A stretch of 64,000 nucleotides of DNA. Origin: CBDDLD01 sp965230605. GTDB lineage: Bacteria > Bacteroidota > Bacteroidia > Flavobacteriales > Flavobacteriaceae. The translations under genes and the position numbers were made by a program. How positions within the stretch are numbered: the first letter of the stretch is position 1; the number at the start of each line of letters is the position of its first letter. Shown piece after piece: positions 43,061 through 51,406 of this stretch. The DNA is taken from the NCBI GenBank assembly GCA_965230605.1, contig CBDDLD010000004.1, positions 558,001 to 622,000 on the forward strand, in the 5' to 3' direction. The notes below the pieces were generated by a model. It was not told the DNA's origin and did not search any database. It saw only the letters and a list, made by a program, of their open reading frames with translations.

Positions 43061-43921
43061 ATGTATTTTGCCTTAAGTCAAGACGATGGGGCCATGGACC
43101 CTAGATTACGAATGGTGTTTTTAATCATATTTTTCGTAGGCATGGCTGCTATTGTTTTGAGTAGATTTTATATTTACTTTGAACAACTATACGCCGATAA
43201 ATACAAAAAGCCTTTTTTTGTTAATTATATCACATTCCAAAACCGATTAAGTAAACCACAGCGTCACATCTTAGAGCGAAAGTTTACATTCTATTTGAAA
43301 CTAAAGCCAAAAGAAAAAACCATATTCCGTCACAGGGTGGCTACATTTATTAAGGATAAAGAATTTGTAGCTAGAGAAGGATTAGAGCTTACTGATGAGG
43401 TGAAAACATTGATTTCTGCTACTGCAATGATGCTCACCTTTGGGTTTAAAGATTATCTCGTAGATCTCATATCAACCGTTGTGGTATATCCAAAACCTTT
43501 TTATTCTAAAACTAATGACGCTATGCATAAAGGGGAAATGAATCCCCAGTTTGGAACTATTGTGTTTTCATGGGAAGATTTTAAGGAAGGGTATGATATC
43601 AGTAATGACAATTTAAATTTAGGTGTACATGAGTTTGGTCATGCCATTCATTTAAACAGTTTTAAGAATGATGATATAAGTGCCATGATATTTAGTGATG
43701 GATTTGAAGACCTTAAAAGCTATTTAAAGGATAACGAACCTATTCGTCAAGAGCTTATTCAATCTAAATACTTTAGGGCATATGCTTATACCAACCAGTT
43801 CGAGTTTGTAGCTGTGCTCATGGAAAACTTTATTGAAACTCCTCAAGAATTCAAAGCCAGATTTCCTGAAGTATACCGCTATGTAAAACAAATGCTGAAC
43901 TTCGATTTTGCGGGGTATTGA
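43061..43921 (+). CDS. MtfA-like zinc peptidase (M90) with N-terminal membrane anchor
   Basis: 286 residues. A membrane helix near the N-terminus (about 16-38), then an MtfA-type domain with the zinc motif H190-E-F-G-H194 (LGVHEFGHAIHLN) and a downstream helix carrying a probable third ligand in FEFVAVLMENFIETP. E. coli MtfA is soluble and binds the regulator Mlc; members in Bacteroidota often have the added membrane helix, and their substrates are unknown. Single gene with AT-rich, T-tract upstream DNA. Confidence 0.88.
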   Translation: MYFALSQDDGAMDPRLRMVFLIIFFVGMAAIVLSRFYIYFEQLYADKYKKPFFVNYITFQNRLSKPQRHILERKFTFYLKLKPKEKTIFRHRVATFIKDKEFVAREGLELTDEVKTLISATAMMLTFGFKDYLVDLISTVVVYPKPFYSKTNDAMHKGEMNPQFGTIVFSWEDFKEGYDISNDNLNLGVHEFGHAIHLNSFKNDDISAMIFSDGFEDLKSYLKDNEPIRQELIQSKYFRAYAYTNQFEFVAVLMENFIETPQEFKARFPEVYRYVKQMLNFDFAGY

Positions 43922-44004
43922 TTTTTTTCCTGTTCATGATTTTTATCATAATTTTTTCTCTTATCTGACTGTAATTTTAGTAGTGAATTAAAAATCACTA
44001 TATC

Positions 44005-44424
44005 ATGAAACAAAGAACTCCAGTTTCAGCAATAATGTCTAAAGATGTTATTGCTCTCAATAGAACAGATGACCTTGAACGTGCAGAGCTACTTTTTAAG
44101 CGTCATAAGATTAGACATATACCTGTGGTTACAGGAGAAGTAATTATAGGAATGTTAAGTTATACAGACTTGTTGCGAATTAGCTTTGCGGATGCCATTG
44201 ATGAATCAGAATCAGATGTAGATACATTGGTCTATAATATGTTTACTATAGAGCAGGTAATGGCGAAGAATATTGTTAGCGTAGATGTAGATACCCCAAT
44301 AAAAGAAGTGGCGCAAATTTTATCAGAAAGAGAATTTCATGCCTTACCGGTAACAGAAAAAGGTTGCTTGGTAGGTATTGTGACTACAACAGACCTTATT
44401 AACTATCTATTAGATCAATATTAA
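44005..44424 (+). CDS. CBS-domain pair protein
   Basis: 139 residues consisting of two CBS domains (about 6-60 and 78-138), each with the family pattern (SAIMSKDVIALNRTDDL...IRHIPVVTGEVIIGMLSYTDLL; AKNIVSVDVDTPIKEV...FHALPVTEKGCLVGIVTTTDL). Stand-alone CBS pairs bind adenosyl ligands (AMP, ATP, SAM) and act as cytoplasmic energy sensors; the partner is not apparent here. Closed by a perfect bidirectional terminator. Confidence 0.93.
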   Translation: MKQRTPVSAIMSKDVIALNRTDDLERAELLFKRHKIRHIPVVTGEVIIGMLSYTDLLRISFADAIDESESDVDTLVYNMFTIEQVMAKNIVSVDVDTPIKEVAQILSEREFHALPVTEKGCLVGIVTTTDLINYLLDQY

Positions 44425-44450
44425 AAAAGGCGTCTCAAGACGCCTTTTTT
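44423..44450. terminator. Bidirectional terminator between CBS gene and rpe
   Basis: 13-bp perfect inverted repeat AAAAAAGGCGTCT / AGACGCCTTTTTT separated by 2 nt. It overlaps the last codon of the CBS gene on one side and the rpe stop on the other. Confidence 0.9.
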
Positions 44451-45112
44451 TACGAATTTGCTATAGTTTTTAAATTTTCTATGGTCTTTGTTGGATCATT
44501 ACTTTTAAAGACATGACTACCTGCAACAAATACATCAGCACCGGCATCAACTAATGCCTTTATATTTTTATCAGAAACACCTCCATCAATTTCTATTAAA
44601 GTATCTAAACCTTGATCATCGATCATCTTGCGTAATTTCTTCACTCTATTGTAGGTGATGTTTTCAAACTTTTGACCACCAAAGCCAGGATTAATAGACA
44701 TGAGGAGTACCATATAACATTTTGGAAGTATGTCTTCTAGTACAGAAACAGGAGTGGTTAAGTTTAATACAACCCCGGCTTTGCATCCTGCGTCCTCTAT
44801 TTGTGTTAAAGTTCTATGTAAATGCACTGTAGATTCGTAATGCACTGTAATAATGTCTGCACCTACTTTTGAGAATTCTTCAATATAGCGCTCCGGCTTT
44901 TCTATCATTAAATGAACATCTAACGGTTTTGTTGCGTGTTTTTTTATAGCCTGAATAACAGGCATACCGTAAGAGATGTTGGGTACAAAATGGCCATCCA
45001 TGACATCAATGTGAAACCAATCGGCATCACTATTATTAACCATTTCAGTATCGCGTTGAAGGTTACCAAAATCTGCGGCTAGCATAGAAGGTGCAATTAA
45101 TTTAGAACTCAT
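44450..45112 (-). CDS. rpe: Ribulose-phosphate 3-epimerase
   Basis: 220 residues from the ATG at 45112 (MSSKLIAPSMLAADFGNL). The in-frame start at 45193 would be 27 residues longer but runs through the rpoD terminator hairpin, so I reject it. TIM-barrel epimerase with metal ligands in WFHIDVMDGHFVPN and the DVHLM strand, MSINPGFGGQKF, and the C-terminal EIDGGVS and GSHVF phosphate site. It interconverts ribulose-5-P and xylulose-5-P in the pentose phosphate pathway. Confidence 0.96.
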   Translation of the reverse strand: MSSKLIAPSMLAADFGNLQRDTEMVNNSDADWFHIDVMDGHFVPNISYGMPVIQAIKKHATKPLDVHLMIEKPERYIEEFSKVGADIITVHYESTVHLHRTLTQIEDAGCKAGVVLNLTTPVSVLEDILPKCYMVLLMSINPGFGGQKFENITYNRVKKLRKMIDDQGLDTLIEIDGGVSDKNIKALVDAGADVFVAGSHVFKSNDPTKTIENLKTIANS

Positions 45113-45151
45113 GTTAGTTGTATTGAAGAATTTGCCGCAAAAATACTCTAA

Positions 45152-45184
45152 AAAAGTGAACCCACGGTAATCAGCCGTGGGTTC
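45152..45184 (-). terminator. Terminator of rpoD
   Basis: Stem GAACCCACGG / CCGTGGGTTC (45158-45167 and 45175-45184) with a 7-nt loop; on the minus strand it is followed by ACTTTTTT. It lies 72 nt after the rpoD stop. Confidence 0.85.
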
Positions 45185-45255
45185 TTTCATCAATCAAAAA
45201 ACGAACAGTTATGTTTTGTAACTGTTGTACTTTTATTTAAGTCGTAAAAAAGTGC

Positions 45256-46119
45256 TTAACCTAAATATGTTTTTAATATTTTACTTCGTGAGGTATGTTT
45301 TAACCTACGAATTGCTTTTTCTTTAATCTGTCTTACACGCTCTCTTGTAAGATCAAATGTTTCTCCGATTTCTTCTAAAGTCATTGGGTGTTGGTTTCCA
45401 AGACCAAAGTATAAACGAATTACATCTGCTTCTCTTGGCGTTAACGTCTCTAATGCTCTTTCAATCTCAGTACGTAATGATTCGTGTAATAAATCCTTAT
45501 CCGGATTAGGCGATTCTCCACTACGTAATACATCATAAAGATTAGAATCTTCACCTTCAACAAGAGGTGCATCCATAGATACATGACGACCAGAGTTTTT
45601 CATAGACTCCTTAACGTCATTAATTGTCATGTCCAATTCTTTTGCAATCTCTTCTGCAGAAGGAGGACGCTCATGACTTTGCTCTAAAAATGCAAACGTC
45701 TTATTAATTTTATTTATCGACCCAATTTTATTTAAAGGCAAACGTACAATACGCGATTGTTCTGCTAATGCTTGTAAGATCGATTGTCTAATCCACCATA
45801 CTGCATATGAGATAAATTTAAAACCTCTGGTTTCATCAAAACGTTGTGCCGCTTTAATTAAACCTAGGTTACCTTCATTGATTAAATCAGGCAATGTAAG
45901 ACCTTGGTTCTGGTATTGCTTTGCCACAGATACAACGAAACGCAGGTTAGCTTTAGTCAGCTTCTCTAGAGCCACTTGATCACCGGCTTTGATACGCTGA
46001 GCTAACTCTACTTCTTCGTCAGCTGTGATAAGGTCAACCTTACCAATTTCTTGTAAATATTTATCTAATGAAGCAGTTTCTCTATTAGTAACCTGCTTCG
46101 TAATCTTTAGTTGTCTCAT
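45256..46119 (-). CDS. rpoD: Primary sigma factor (sigma-70/SigA type)
   Basis: 287 residues, the short Bacteroidota form lacking region 1.1. Region 1.2 (SLDKYLQEIGKVDLI), region 2 with KFISYAVWWIRQSI for -10 recognition, region 3, and region 4 with TLEEIGETFDLTRERVRQIKEKAIRRLK cut at the helix-turn-helix. It directs RNA polymerase to TTG/TAnnTTTG promoters such as those in this window. Upstream is an ECF-like site at 46172-46197; a strong terminator lies behind the gene. Confidence 0.97.
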   Translation of the reverse strand: MRQLKITKQVTNRETASLDKYLQEIGKVDLITADEEVELAQRIKAGDQVALEKLTKANLRFVVSVAKQYQNQGLTLPDLINEGNLGLIKAAQRFDETRGFKFISYAVWWIRQSILQALAEQSRIVRLPLNKIGSINKINKTFAFLEQSHERPPSAEEIAKELDMTINDVKESMKNSGRHVSMDAPLVEGEDSNLYDVLRSGESPNPDKDLLHESLRTEIERALETLTPREADVIRLYFGLGNQHPMTLEEIGETFDLTRERVRQIKEKAIRRLKHTSRSKILKTYLG

Positions 46120-46171
46120 TTAAATGTGTTTGTGCAATTTTTAACAACAATTTCTTGCTGCTATATCATTA

Positions 46172-46197
46172 TACGTAAAACTGCACAAAAATGTTAC
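46172..46197 (-). promoter_or_regulatory. ECF-like promoter upstream of rpoD
   Basis: Minus-strand GTAAC (46197-46193), 17 nt, CGTA (46175-46172): the spacing and AAC/CGT letters of ECF sigma-factor promoters. The same DNA also reads as TTG-N19-TACGTATA, a weaker primary-sigma site. The predicted leader is about 45 nt. Confidence 0.45.
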
Positions 46198-46230
46198 AAT
46201 AAATATAACATAATTTTATTTTTTTCGACT

Positions 46231-47199
46231 TTATTCATAGTTTAATTGCTCTGTGGCTTCGATTAACTGCTTTAAAGCTCCGACTTTCTGATGCATTTTA
46301 TTAAAAAATGTACGCTGTTCTTTCTCCCCAGAACTGTTTAATAATTTGGAATTACTCAATTGTTGCTTAAAATAATGCTCAGCTTGCCTACAGGTACGTT
46401 TGTCACTGGTTTGATAATATGACAAGATAGAGAAGGGAACATATAACGATTGTACTTTAGGTGTTGTCACTAATACATTGTTATTCATTAGTAATAGCTC
46501 ATTATAGTATAATTTGTATATGTTACCTTGGGTACTCACCTTTTTGGAAATCGTATGTATGAGTTCGTTCAAAGCATTGCAAAGTGCTATGGCAACATCA
46601 GTAGTAATAATGCTAGCTTCGTAATAAAAATGTATTTGTTTTAGGGTGCTATTAATTGTTGTGATGTCCCATATTTCTATGGTTTGTAGATTGTGGTATA
46701 ACTCTTCTAATTGTTTGGCATAGGTAATTGTGTCTACATGCAATGAGAATGTGTCGAAACTATGAGTCTCAAAATTTGCATCTAATAATTTAAGCCAAAC
46801 GAAGATTTTGAACTTACTTAACAAATCAGAACCTATGGTATAGAATAATGGAATGTCTTTGGCAGAGTATAATATCGAACAATCTTTTTGATTTAATAAT
46901 GGTTCTAACGATTGAAAGGAGTCTTTAAAATAATCCTGTAATGCGACTTCGTTAAGAATAGGTTTTGTTTTTTCTACAACTAATAGCTGACGATCTGTGG
47001 TTTCATATAGTTGATCTAATGAAATATTGTAATATTTAGCAAGAATAACACTCTCTTCTAATGATAACTTGCTTTTAAAACTTGTTCTTCTATGCGCCGC
47101 ATCATAGCTAATGTCTAGAGCTGTGGCTATAGCATCATTTAATGAATGCTTATCTGGTAAAGCCACTTCTAAGGCTCTTAATAGCTGATCTTGAATCAT
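46231..47199 (-). CDS. Predicted HTH regulator divergent from a desaturase gene
   Basis: 322 residues. The N-terminal part (about 1-65: LRALEVALPDKHSLNDAIATALDIS then AAHRRTSFKSKLSLEESVILAKYY) resembles an XRE-type helix-turn-helix. The remainder (about 75-322) is helical and soluble, without a recognised family; it may sense a ligand or partner. It is divergent from the desaturase with a 17-bp palindrome between them, so it is a candidate regulator of that gene and of itself. Function inferred from arrangement only. Confidence 0.7.
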   Translation of the reverse strand: MIQDQLLRALEVALPDKHSLNDAIATALDISYDAAHRRTSFKSKLSLEESVILAKYYNISLDQLYETTDRQLLVVEKTKPILNEVALQDYFKDSFQSLEPLLNQKDCSILYSAKDIPLFYTIGSDLLSKFKIFVWLKLLDANFETHSFDTFSLHVDTITYAKQLEELYHNLQTIEIWDITTINSTLKQIHFYYEASIITTDVAIALCNALNELIHTISKKVSTQGNIYKLYYNELLLMNNNVLVTTPKVQSLYVPFSILSYYQTSDKRTCRQAEHYFKQQLSNSKLLNSSGEKEQRTFFNKMHQKVGALKQLIEATEQLNYE

Positions 47200-47217
47200 G
47201 AATTAAAGATACTGATA

Positions 47218-47234
47218 TTTGTGAAAATCACAAA
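47218..47234. promoter_or_regulatory. Perfect 17-bp palindrome between HTH gene and desaturase
   Basis: TTTGTGA-AAA-TCACAAA, 19 bp upstream of the HTH-gene start and about 100 bp upstream of the desaturase. The half-site TGTGA resembles a Crp half-site, but the 3-bp spacing differs from the N6 of Crp sites. Likely operator for the adjacent regulator. Confidence 0.55.
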
Positions 47235-47332
47235 AAATAGTTTTATACATTGTATTTATCAAGATTTAATATGTGATTATTGCGATAGTTTTGACTTGTA
47301 ACATTTTCTAATGAAAGTAAAATCTAATTATC

Positions 47333-48406
47333 ATGAAGTATTTAAAATTTAGATCTATAAAAAGAGAACAAGATTTTTACAAGGAACTAAGGAATAAAGT
47401 CGAATCTGAATTTAATAGTAAAAGTATTAGGTATGGGAACGCCTCTTTTTGGTTTAAAGGTATTTTTTGGATCTCTATTTCTTACTTGTTCTATGTGCTA
47501 TTATTGAAAACACATACAGGCTCTTTATTTTGGTTATTTTTTTTAATTTTTCAGATATCAGGCCTTTTGATAGGATTTAGCTTGGGACACGATGCTTCAC
47601 ATAATACAGCATTCAAAACTAAAATAACTAATCAGGTATTACATTTTTTTAGTTTTTTAACTGTAGGAATAGATCCATTATTATGGGGATTAAGGCATAT
47701 TAGGTCTCACCACCTTTATGCAAATGTAGAGGGGAGCGATATAGATATTGATGAAAATCCATTTTTGAGACTTGCACCTTCACATCCTTGGTCAAGAAAG
47801 CATAAATATCAATTTTATTATGCCCCTTTTGTTTACATGCTGGCTCTTTTACATTCTGTGTTTATTGGAGATTGGGTGTATTTATTTTCTAATAAATATT
47901 CATGGATGAGACATGGTATAGCTCCCAAGCAATTGTACTTTAGATTTTTTCTGTTTAAAATTATATACTTTGCATTGGTATTAGGGTTGCCAATTTTAAT
48001 AACTGAATTTTCATTCGGATTTATATTATTTACCTATGCATCTACATCAGCTTTTACATCTTTAGTTTTTGTAATTATGCTTGTAGGGACTCATTTTTTT
48101 CACGAGGCTGATTATTATAAGTCTGATACTAATGAACTAGAGTCATCGTGGGCCATCCATCAATTAAAAACAAGCTGTGATTGGAATCCAAATAATACAT
48201 TAGCCAGATTTGTAAGTGGAGGCTCTAATTGTCATGCTGCACATCATTTATTTCCTAACATATGTCATACATATTATGATAAGATTAATCACATAATAGA
48301 AGATACTACTAAGGCTTATGATTTTCCTTATCATAAGAAAACATTAATTAAAATGATTCAATCTCATTTTAAGCATTTGAGAGAAATGGGAAATCCATAC
48401 AGATAA
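47333..48406 (+). CDS. Membrane fatty-acid desaturase
   Basis: 357 residues with four or more membrane helices and all three histidine boxes of di-iron desaturases: H86-DAS-H90, H122-IRS-H126-H127 and H301-AA-H304-H305, the last followed by LFPNICHTYY. The closest type is the acyl-CoA or acyl-lipid front-end-like desaturase; no cytochrome b5 domain. It would introduce a double bond into membrane fatty acids. The coding sequence looks more AT-rich, with many T tracts, than the neighbouring rpoD and pnp genes, and it sits between them with a divergent regulator, so later insertion is possible. Confidence 0.92.
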   Translation: MKYLKFRSIKREQDFYKELRNKVESEFNSKSIRYGNASFWFKGIFWISISYLFYVLLLKTHTGSLFWLFFLIFQISGLLIGFSLGHDASHNTAFKTKITNQVLHFFSFLTVGIDPLLWGLRHIRSHHLYANVEGSDIDIDENPFLRLAPSHPWSRKHKYQFYYAPFVYMLALLHSVFIGDWVYLFSNKYSWMRHGIAPKQLYFRFFLFKIIYFALVLGLPILITEFSFGFILFTYASTSAFTSLVFVIMLVGTHFFHEADYYKSDTNELESSWAIHQLKTSCDWNPNNTLARFVSGGSNCHAAHHLFPNICHTYYDKINHIIEDTTKAYDFPYHKKTLIKMIQSHFKHLREMGNPYR

Positions 48407-48497
48407 TTATCTAGCATAATAAGTTAAAATGGTAAAGAATATATTAGGTCCTCTAAATTTGGATTAACCTACGAGTTGTTCTAATACCTTAAATCAT

Positions 48498-48527
48498 AAA
48501 AAAAGCCACTCTTTTGAAGTGGCTTTT
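48498..48527 (-). terminator. Terminator of pnp
   Basis: Stem AAAAGCCACT / AGTGGCTTTT (48501-48510, 48518-48527), 7-nt loop; preceding A run gives a T run on the minus strand. It lies 18 nt behind the pnp stop and may also stop the convergent desaturase transcript. Confidence 0.85.
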
Positions 48528-48545
48528 ATATGAGAGAAGTGAATG

Positions 48546-50807
48546 TTATTCACTCTTATTGTCATTATTACCTTCACGAGGTTTTCGGTCGTCTCTGCGA
48601 TTGTCTCTATTACGATTATCACGTCCACGATTGTTCCCGCGGTTATCACGTCCACGGTTGTTATCTCTCGGAGGTCTAGGTTCCCAGCCTTCAGGTTTTG
48701 GTAAAATAGCTTTACGAGATACTTTTTCCTTTTTAGTTCTTGGGTCAACTCCAAAGTACTTAACGTCAATAACATCACCAATATTAACTACATCGGTTAC
48801 ATTATTGGTACGTTCCCATGCTAATTCACTAACGTGTAACAGCACTTCGTTTCCTGGGGCTTCAGTATATTCTACTACAGCACCAAAATCTAAGATCTTA
48901 ATCACTTTAACTTCATAGACACTGCCTTTTTCAGGCTTAAATTTTAAAGATTCTATCTTAGCAAGTACAGCATCAATACCTTCTTGATCAGTACCAAGGA
49001 TTTCAACAATACCTTCTTCAGTTACAGGATCTTCATTGATCACAATTGTAGTACCGGTTTCTTTCTGTAACTCCTGAATCACTTTACCACCAGGACCAAT
49101 AAATGCTCCGATAAGATCATTAGGTAATATAGCTGTTACCATCTTAGGTGCATGTGGTTTTACATCTGCATTTGGTTGTGCAATGGTGTCTGTAAGCTTA
49201 CTAAGTATATGTAAACGACCATCTCTTGCTTGTTTTAATGCGTTAACTAAGATCTCATAGCTTAAACCTTTGATCTTAATATCCATTTGGCAAGCTGTAA
49301 TACCATCAGCAGTTCCGGTCACTTTAAAGTCCATATCACCAAGGTGATCTTCATCTCCTAAAATATCACTTAACACGGCATAGCGCTCACCATCAGAAAT
49401 TAACCCCATGGCAATACCAGACACAGGTTTCTTAATGCTTACACCAGCATCCATTAATGCCATTGTTCCGGCACATACCGTCGCCATAGACGATGATCCA
49501 TTACTTTCTAGTACCTCAGAAACAACTCTTACAGTGTATGGCCAATCTTCTGGGACCATACCTTTTAATGCACGTTGTGCTAAGTTACCATGCCCAACTT
49601 CTCTACGAGACGTTCCTCTTAAAGGACGTGCCTCTCCAGTTGAGAAAGGAGGGAAGTTATAATGTAGATAGAAAGTTTCTTCTCCTTGATACGTTGGTAG
49701 ATCAATAACATTAGCTTCTCTAGATGTACCAAGAGTAACTGTTGCTAAAGCTTGTGTTTCCCCACGAGTAAATATTGAAGAACCATGTGTAGATGGTAAG
49801 TAATCTACCTCACACCAGATTGGTCTAATGTCTGTTGTCTTACGACCATCTAAACGTACACCTTCGTTAAGTGTTAAATCTCTTACGGCTGCTTTGTGAG
49901 CTTTAGCAAAATATTTATGTATAAGCTTACCTAATTCTTCTTGTTCTTCCTCAGTAAAGGTTTCAAAAACCTCTTCTTTTAAATCACTAAATGCTTGACC
50001 ACGCTCTTGCTTAGAGTGACCACCTTTAGCAATTTCATAAGACTTGTCATAAACAAGGTCATGAATTTTTGTTTGAAGTGCTTCGTCTTCATCTTCCGGG
50101 TCGTATTCTCTGGTTTCTTTCTTACCGAAGGCTTCAGCTAGTTTAACCTGAGCTTCACATTGTACTTTAATAGCCTCGTGAGCAAACTTAATAGCATCTG
50201 CCATTTCTTCTTCACTACACTCGTCCATTTCACCTTCTACCATCATTACAGAGTCAGCAGAAGCTCCTACCATCATATCAATGTCTGCTCTTCCTAGTTC
50301 TTCACGGCTAGGGTTAATTACAAACTCACCATCTATACGTGCTACACGTACTTCAGAGATCGGTGTTTCAAAAGGAATATCACTAAGCTGAATCGCTGTA
50401 GATGCTGCTAACCCGGCAAGGGCATCTGGCATCACATTTTCATCATGCGACATTAATTGAATCATCACCTGAGTTTCTGCGTGATAATCTTTAGGGAATA
50501 ACGGACGTAATACACGGTCTACGAGACGCATCGTTAATACTTCATCATCACTTGGTCTGGCTTCTCTTTTAAAGAATCCACCTGGATAACGCCCTGCTGC
50601 AGCAAACTTTTCTCTATAATCTACTGTTAATGGTAAAAAGTCAACATCAGCGGCATGATAGTTAGATACTACTGTACAAAGTAGCATCGCATTTCCCATC
50701 TGCACAACAACACTACCATGAGCTTGTTTTGCTAATTTTCCGGTTTCGATGGAAATCTCTCTTCCATCGTCGAGAGTAATGACCTCTCTAAAAGTTTTTG
50801 GAATCAT
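48546..50807 (-). CDS. pnp: Polyribonucleotide nucleotidyltransferase
   Basis: 753 residues. Two RNase PH domains (about 10-140 and 325-545), a KH domain (about 560-620, with IGPGGKVIQELQKETGTTI) and an S1 domain (about 630-700, GSVYEVKVIKILDFGAVVEY). The C-terminal 55 residues are an Arg/Asn/Asp-rich RGG-like tail (NNRGRDNRGNNRGRDNR). PNPase degrades RNA from the 3' end by phosphorolysis in the cytoplasm. It lies 152 nt behind rpsO, the classical neighbour, with rpsO ending in its own terminator. Confidence 0.97.
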   Translation of the reverse strand: MIPKTFREVITLDDGREISIETGKLAKQAHGSVVVQMGNAMLLCTVVSNYHAADVDFLPLTVDYREKFAAAGRYPGGFFKREARPSDDEVLTMRLVDRVLRPLFPKDYHAETQVMIQLMSHDENVMPDALAGLAASTAIQLSDIPFETPISEVRVARIDGEFVINPSREELGRADIDMMVGASADSVMMVEGEMDECSEEEMADAIKFAHEAIKVQCEAQVKLAEAFGKKETREYDPEDEDEALQTKIHDLVYDKSYEIAKGGHSKQERGQAFSDLKEEVFETFTEEEQEELGKLIHKYFAKAHKAAVRDLTLNEGVRLDGRKTTDIRPIWCEVDYLPSTHGSSIFTRGETQALATVTLGTSREANVIDLPTYQGEETFYLHYNFPPFSTGEARPLRGTSRREVGHGNLAQRALKGMVPEDWPYTVRVVSEVLESNGSSSMATVCAGTMALMDAGVSIKKPVSGIAMGLISDGERYAVLSDILGDEDHLGDMDFKVTGTADGITACQMDIKIKGLSYEILVNALKQARDGRLHILSKLTDTIAQPNADVKPHAPKMVTAILPNDLIGAFIGPGGKVIQELQKETGTTIVINEDPVTEEGIVEILGTDQEGIDAVLAKIESLKFKPEKGSVYEVKVIKILDFGAVVEYTEAPGNEVLLHVSELAWERTNNVTDVVNIGDVIDVKYFGVDPRTKKEKVSRKAILPKPEGWEPRPPRDNNRGRDNRGNNRGRDNRNRDNRRDDRKPREGNNDNKSE

Positions 50808-50934
50808 AAATTTTTAATTCTAATTAAACATTGGTGTTGTGTTGTGTAGTTGTTGTGTGTACCAATGAAAAACTATAATTAGCTTCTTATATACGTTATT
50901 TATACTCTTACGTTAGAGTTATATTAAAACAAAA

Positions 50935-50954
50935 AACCACGCTAGAGGCGTGGT
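50935..50954 (-). terminator. Terminator of rpsO
   Basis: Stem ACCACGC / GCGTGGT with a short loop, preceded on the plus strand by an A6 run (T run on the minus strand). It lies 6-25 nt behind the rpsO stop, in the rpsO-pnp gap. Confidence 0.75.
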
Positions 50955-50959
50955 CTTTC

Positions 50960-51229
50960 TTATTTTCTTAATCCTAATTCTTTTACTATAGCACGATATC
51001 TTAAGATATCTTTCTTAGTTAAGTAGTCTAGTAAAGCACGACGCTTACCTACTAATTTCACTAGAGAACGCTCCGTGTTATAATCTTTACGATTATTTTT
51101 TAAGTGCTCTGTTAAGTGATTAATTCTTGCAGTAAATAATGCAATCTGTCCTTCTGCTGAACCCGTATTCTTTGCATCTTTACCGTGTTTCTTAAAGATC
51201 TTCTCTTTGTCTTCTTTAGTTAAATACAT
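50960..51229 (-). CDS. rpsO: Ribosomal protein uS15
   Basis: 89 residues, exactly the usual S15 length. Typical segments: NTGSAEGQIALFTARINHLTEHLK, HNRKDY-like KNNRKDYNTERSLVKLVGKRRALLDYL cut at the helix, and the RYRAIVKELGLRK end. It binds 16S rRNA early in 30S assembly. It has a strong promoter at 51285-51313 and precedes pnp, as in many bacteria. Confidence 0.98.
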   Translation of the reverse strand: MYLTKEDKEKIFKKHGKDAKNTGSAEGQIALFTARINHLTEHLKNNRKDYNTERSLVKLVGKRRALLDYLTKKDILRYRAIVKELGLRK

Positions 51230-51284
51230 TCTAATATTATTGTAAATGATTGTTATGTACTATGAAAGATTTTCTTTCAAGCGG

Positions 51285-51313
51285 CAAATATAGTAATTTT
51301 TAGGCACTTACAA
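51285..51313 (-). promoter_or_regulatory. Promoter of rpsO
   Basis: Minus strand: TTG (51313-51311), 18 nt, TATATTTG (51292-51285), a full match to the Bacteroidota primary-sigma consensus, 56 nt ahead of the start codon. Confidence 0.7.
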
Positions 51314-51406
51314 GCTCCATTTAGATTTCTTTTACTTTTTCGATAAACAGCATTAAACCTTTTTTAGCTGGCTTGGTCTTAACATCATATTAACAATAAA
51401 AAAGTA

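Noticed and set aside
45113..45193. Longer rpe start at 45193
   Set aside because: The extra codons run through the rpoD terminator hairpin, and the family N-terminus begins at 45112.
48494..48918. Open frames on both strands over the pnp 3' end
   Set aside because: They are side products of the low-complexity Arg/Asn/Asp-coding repeats of pnp.
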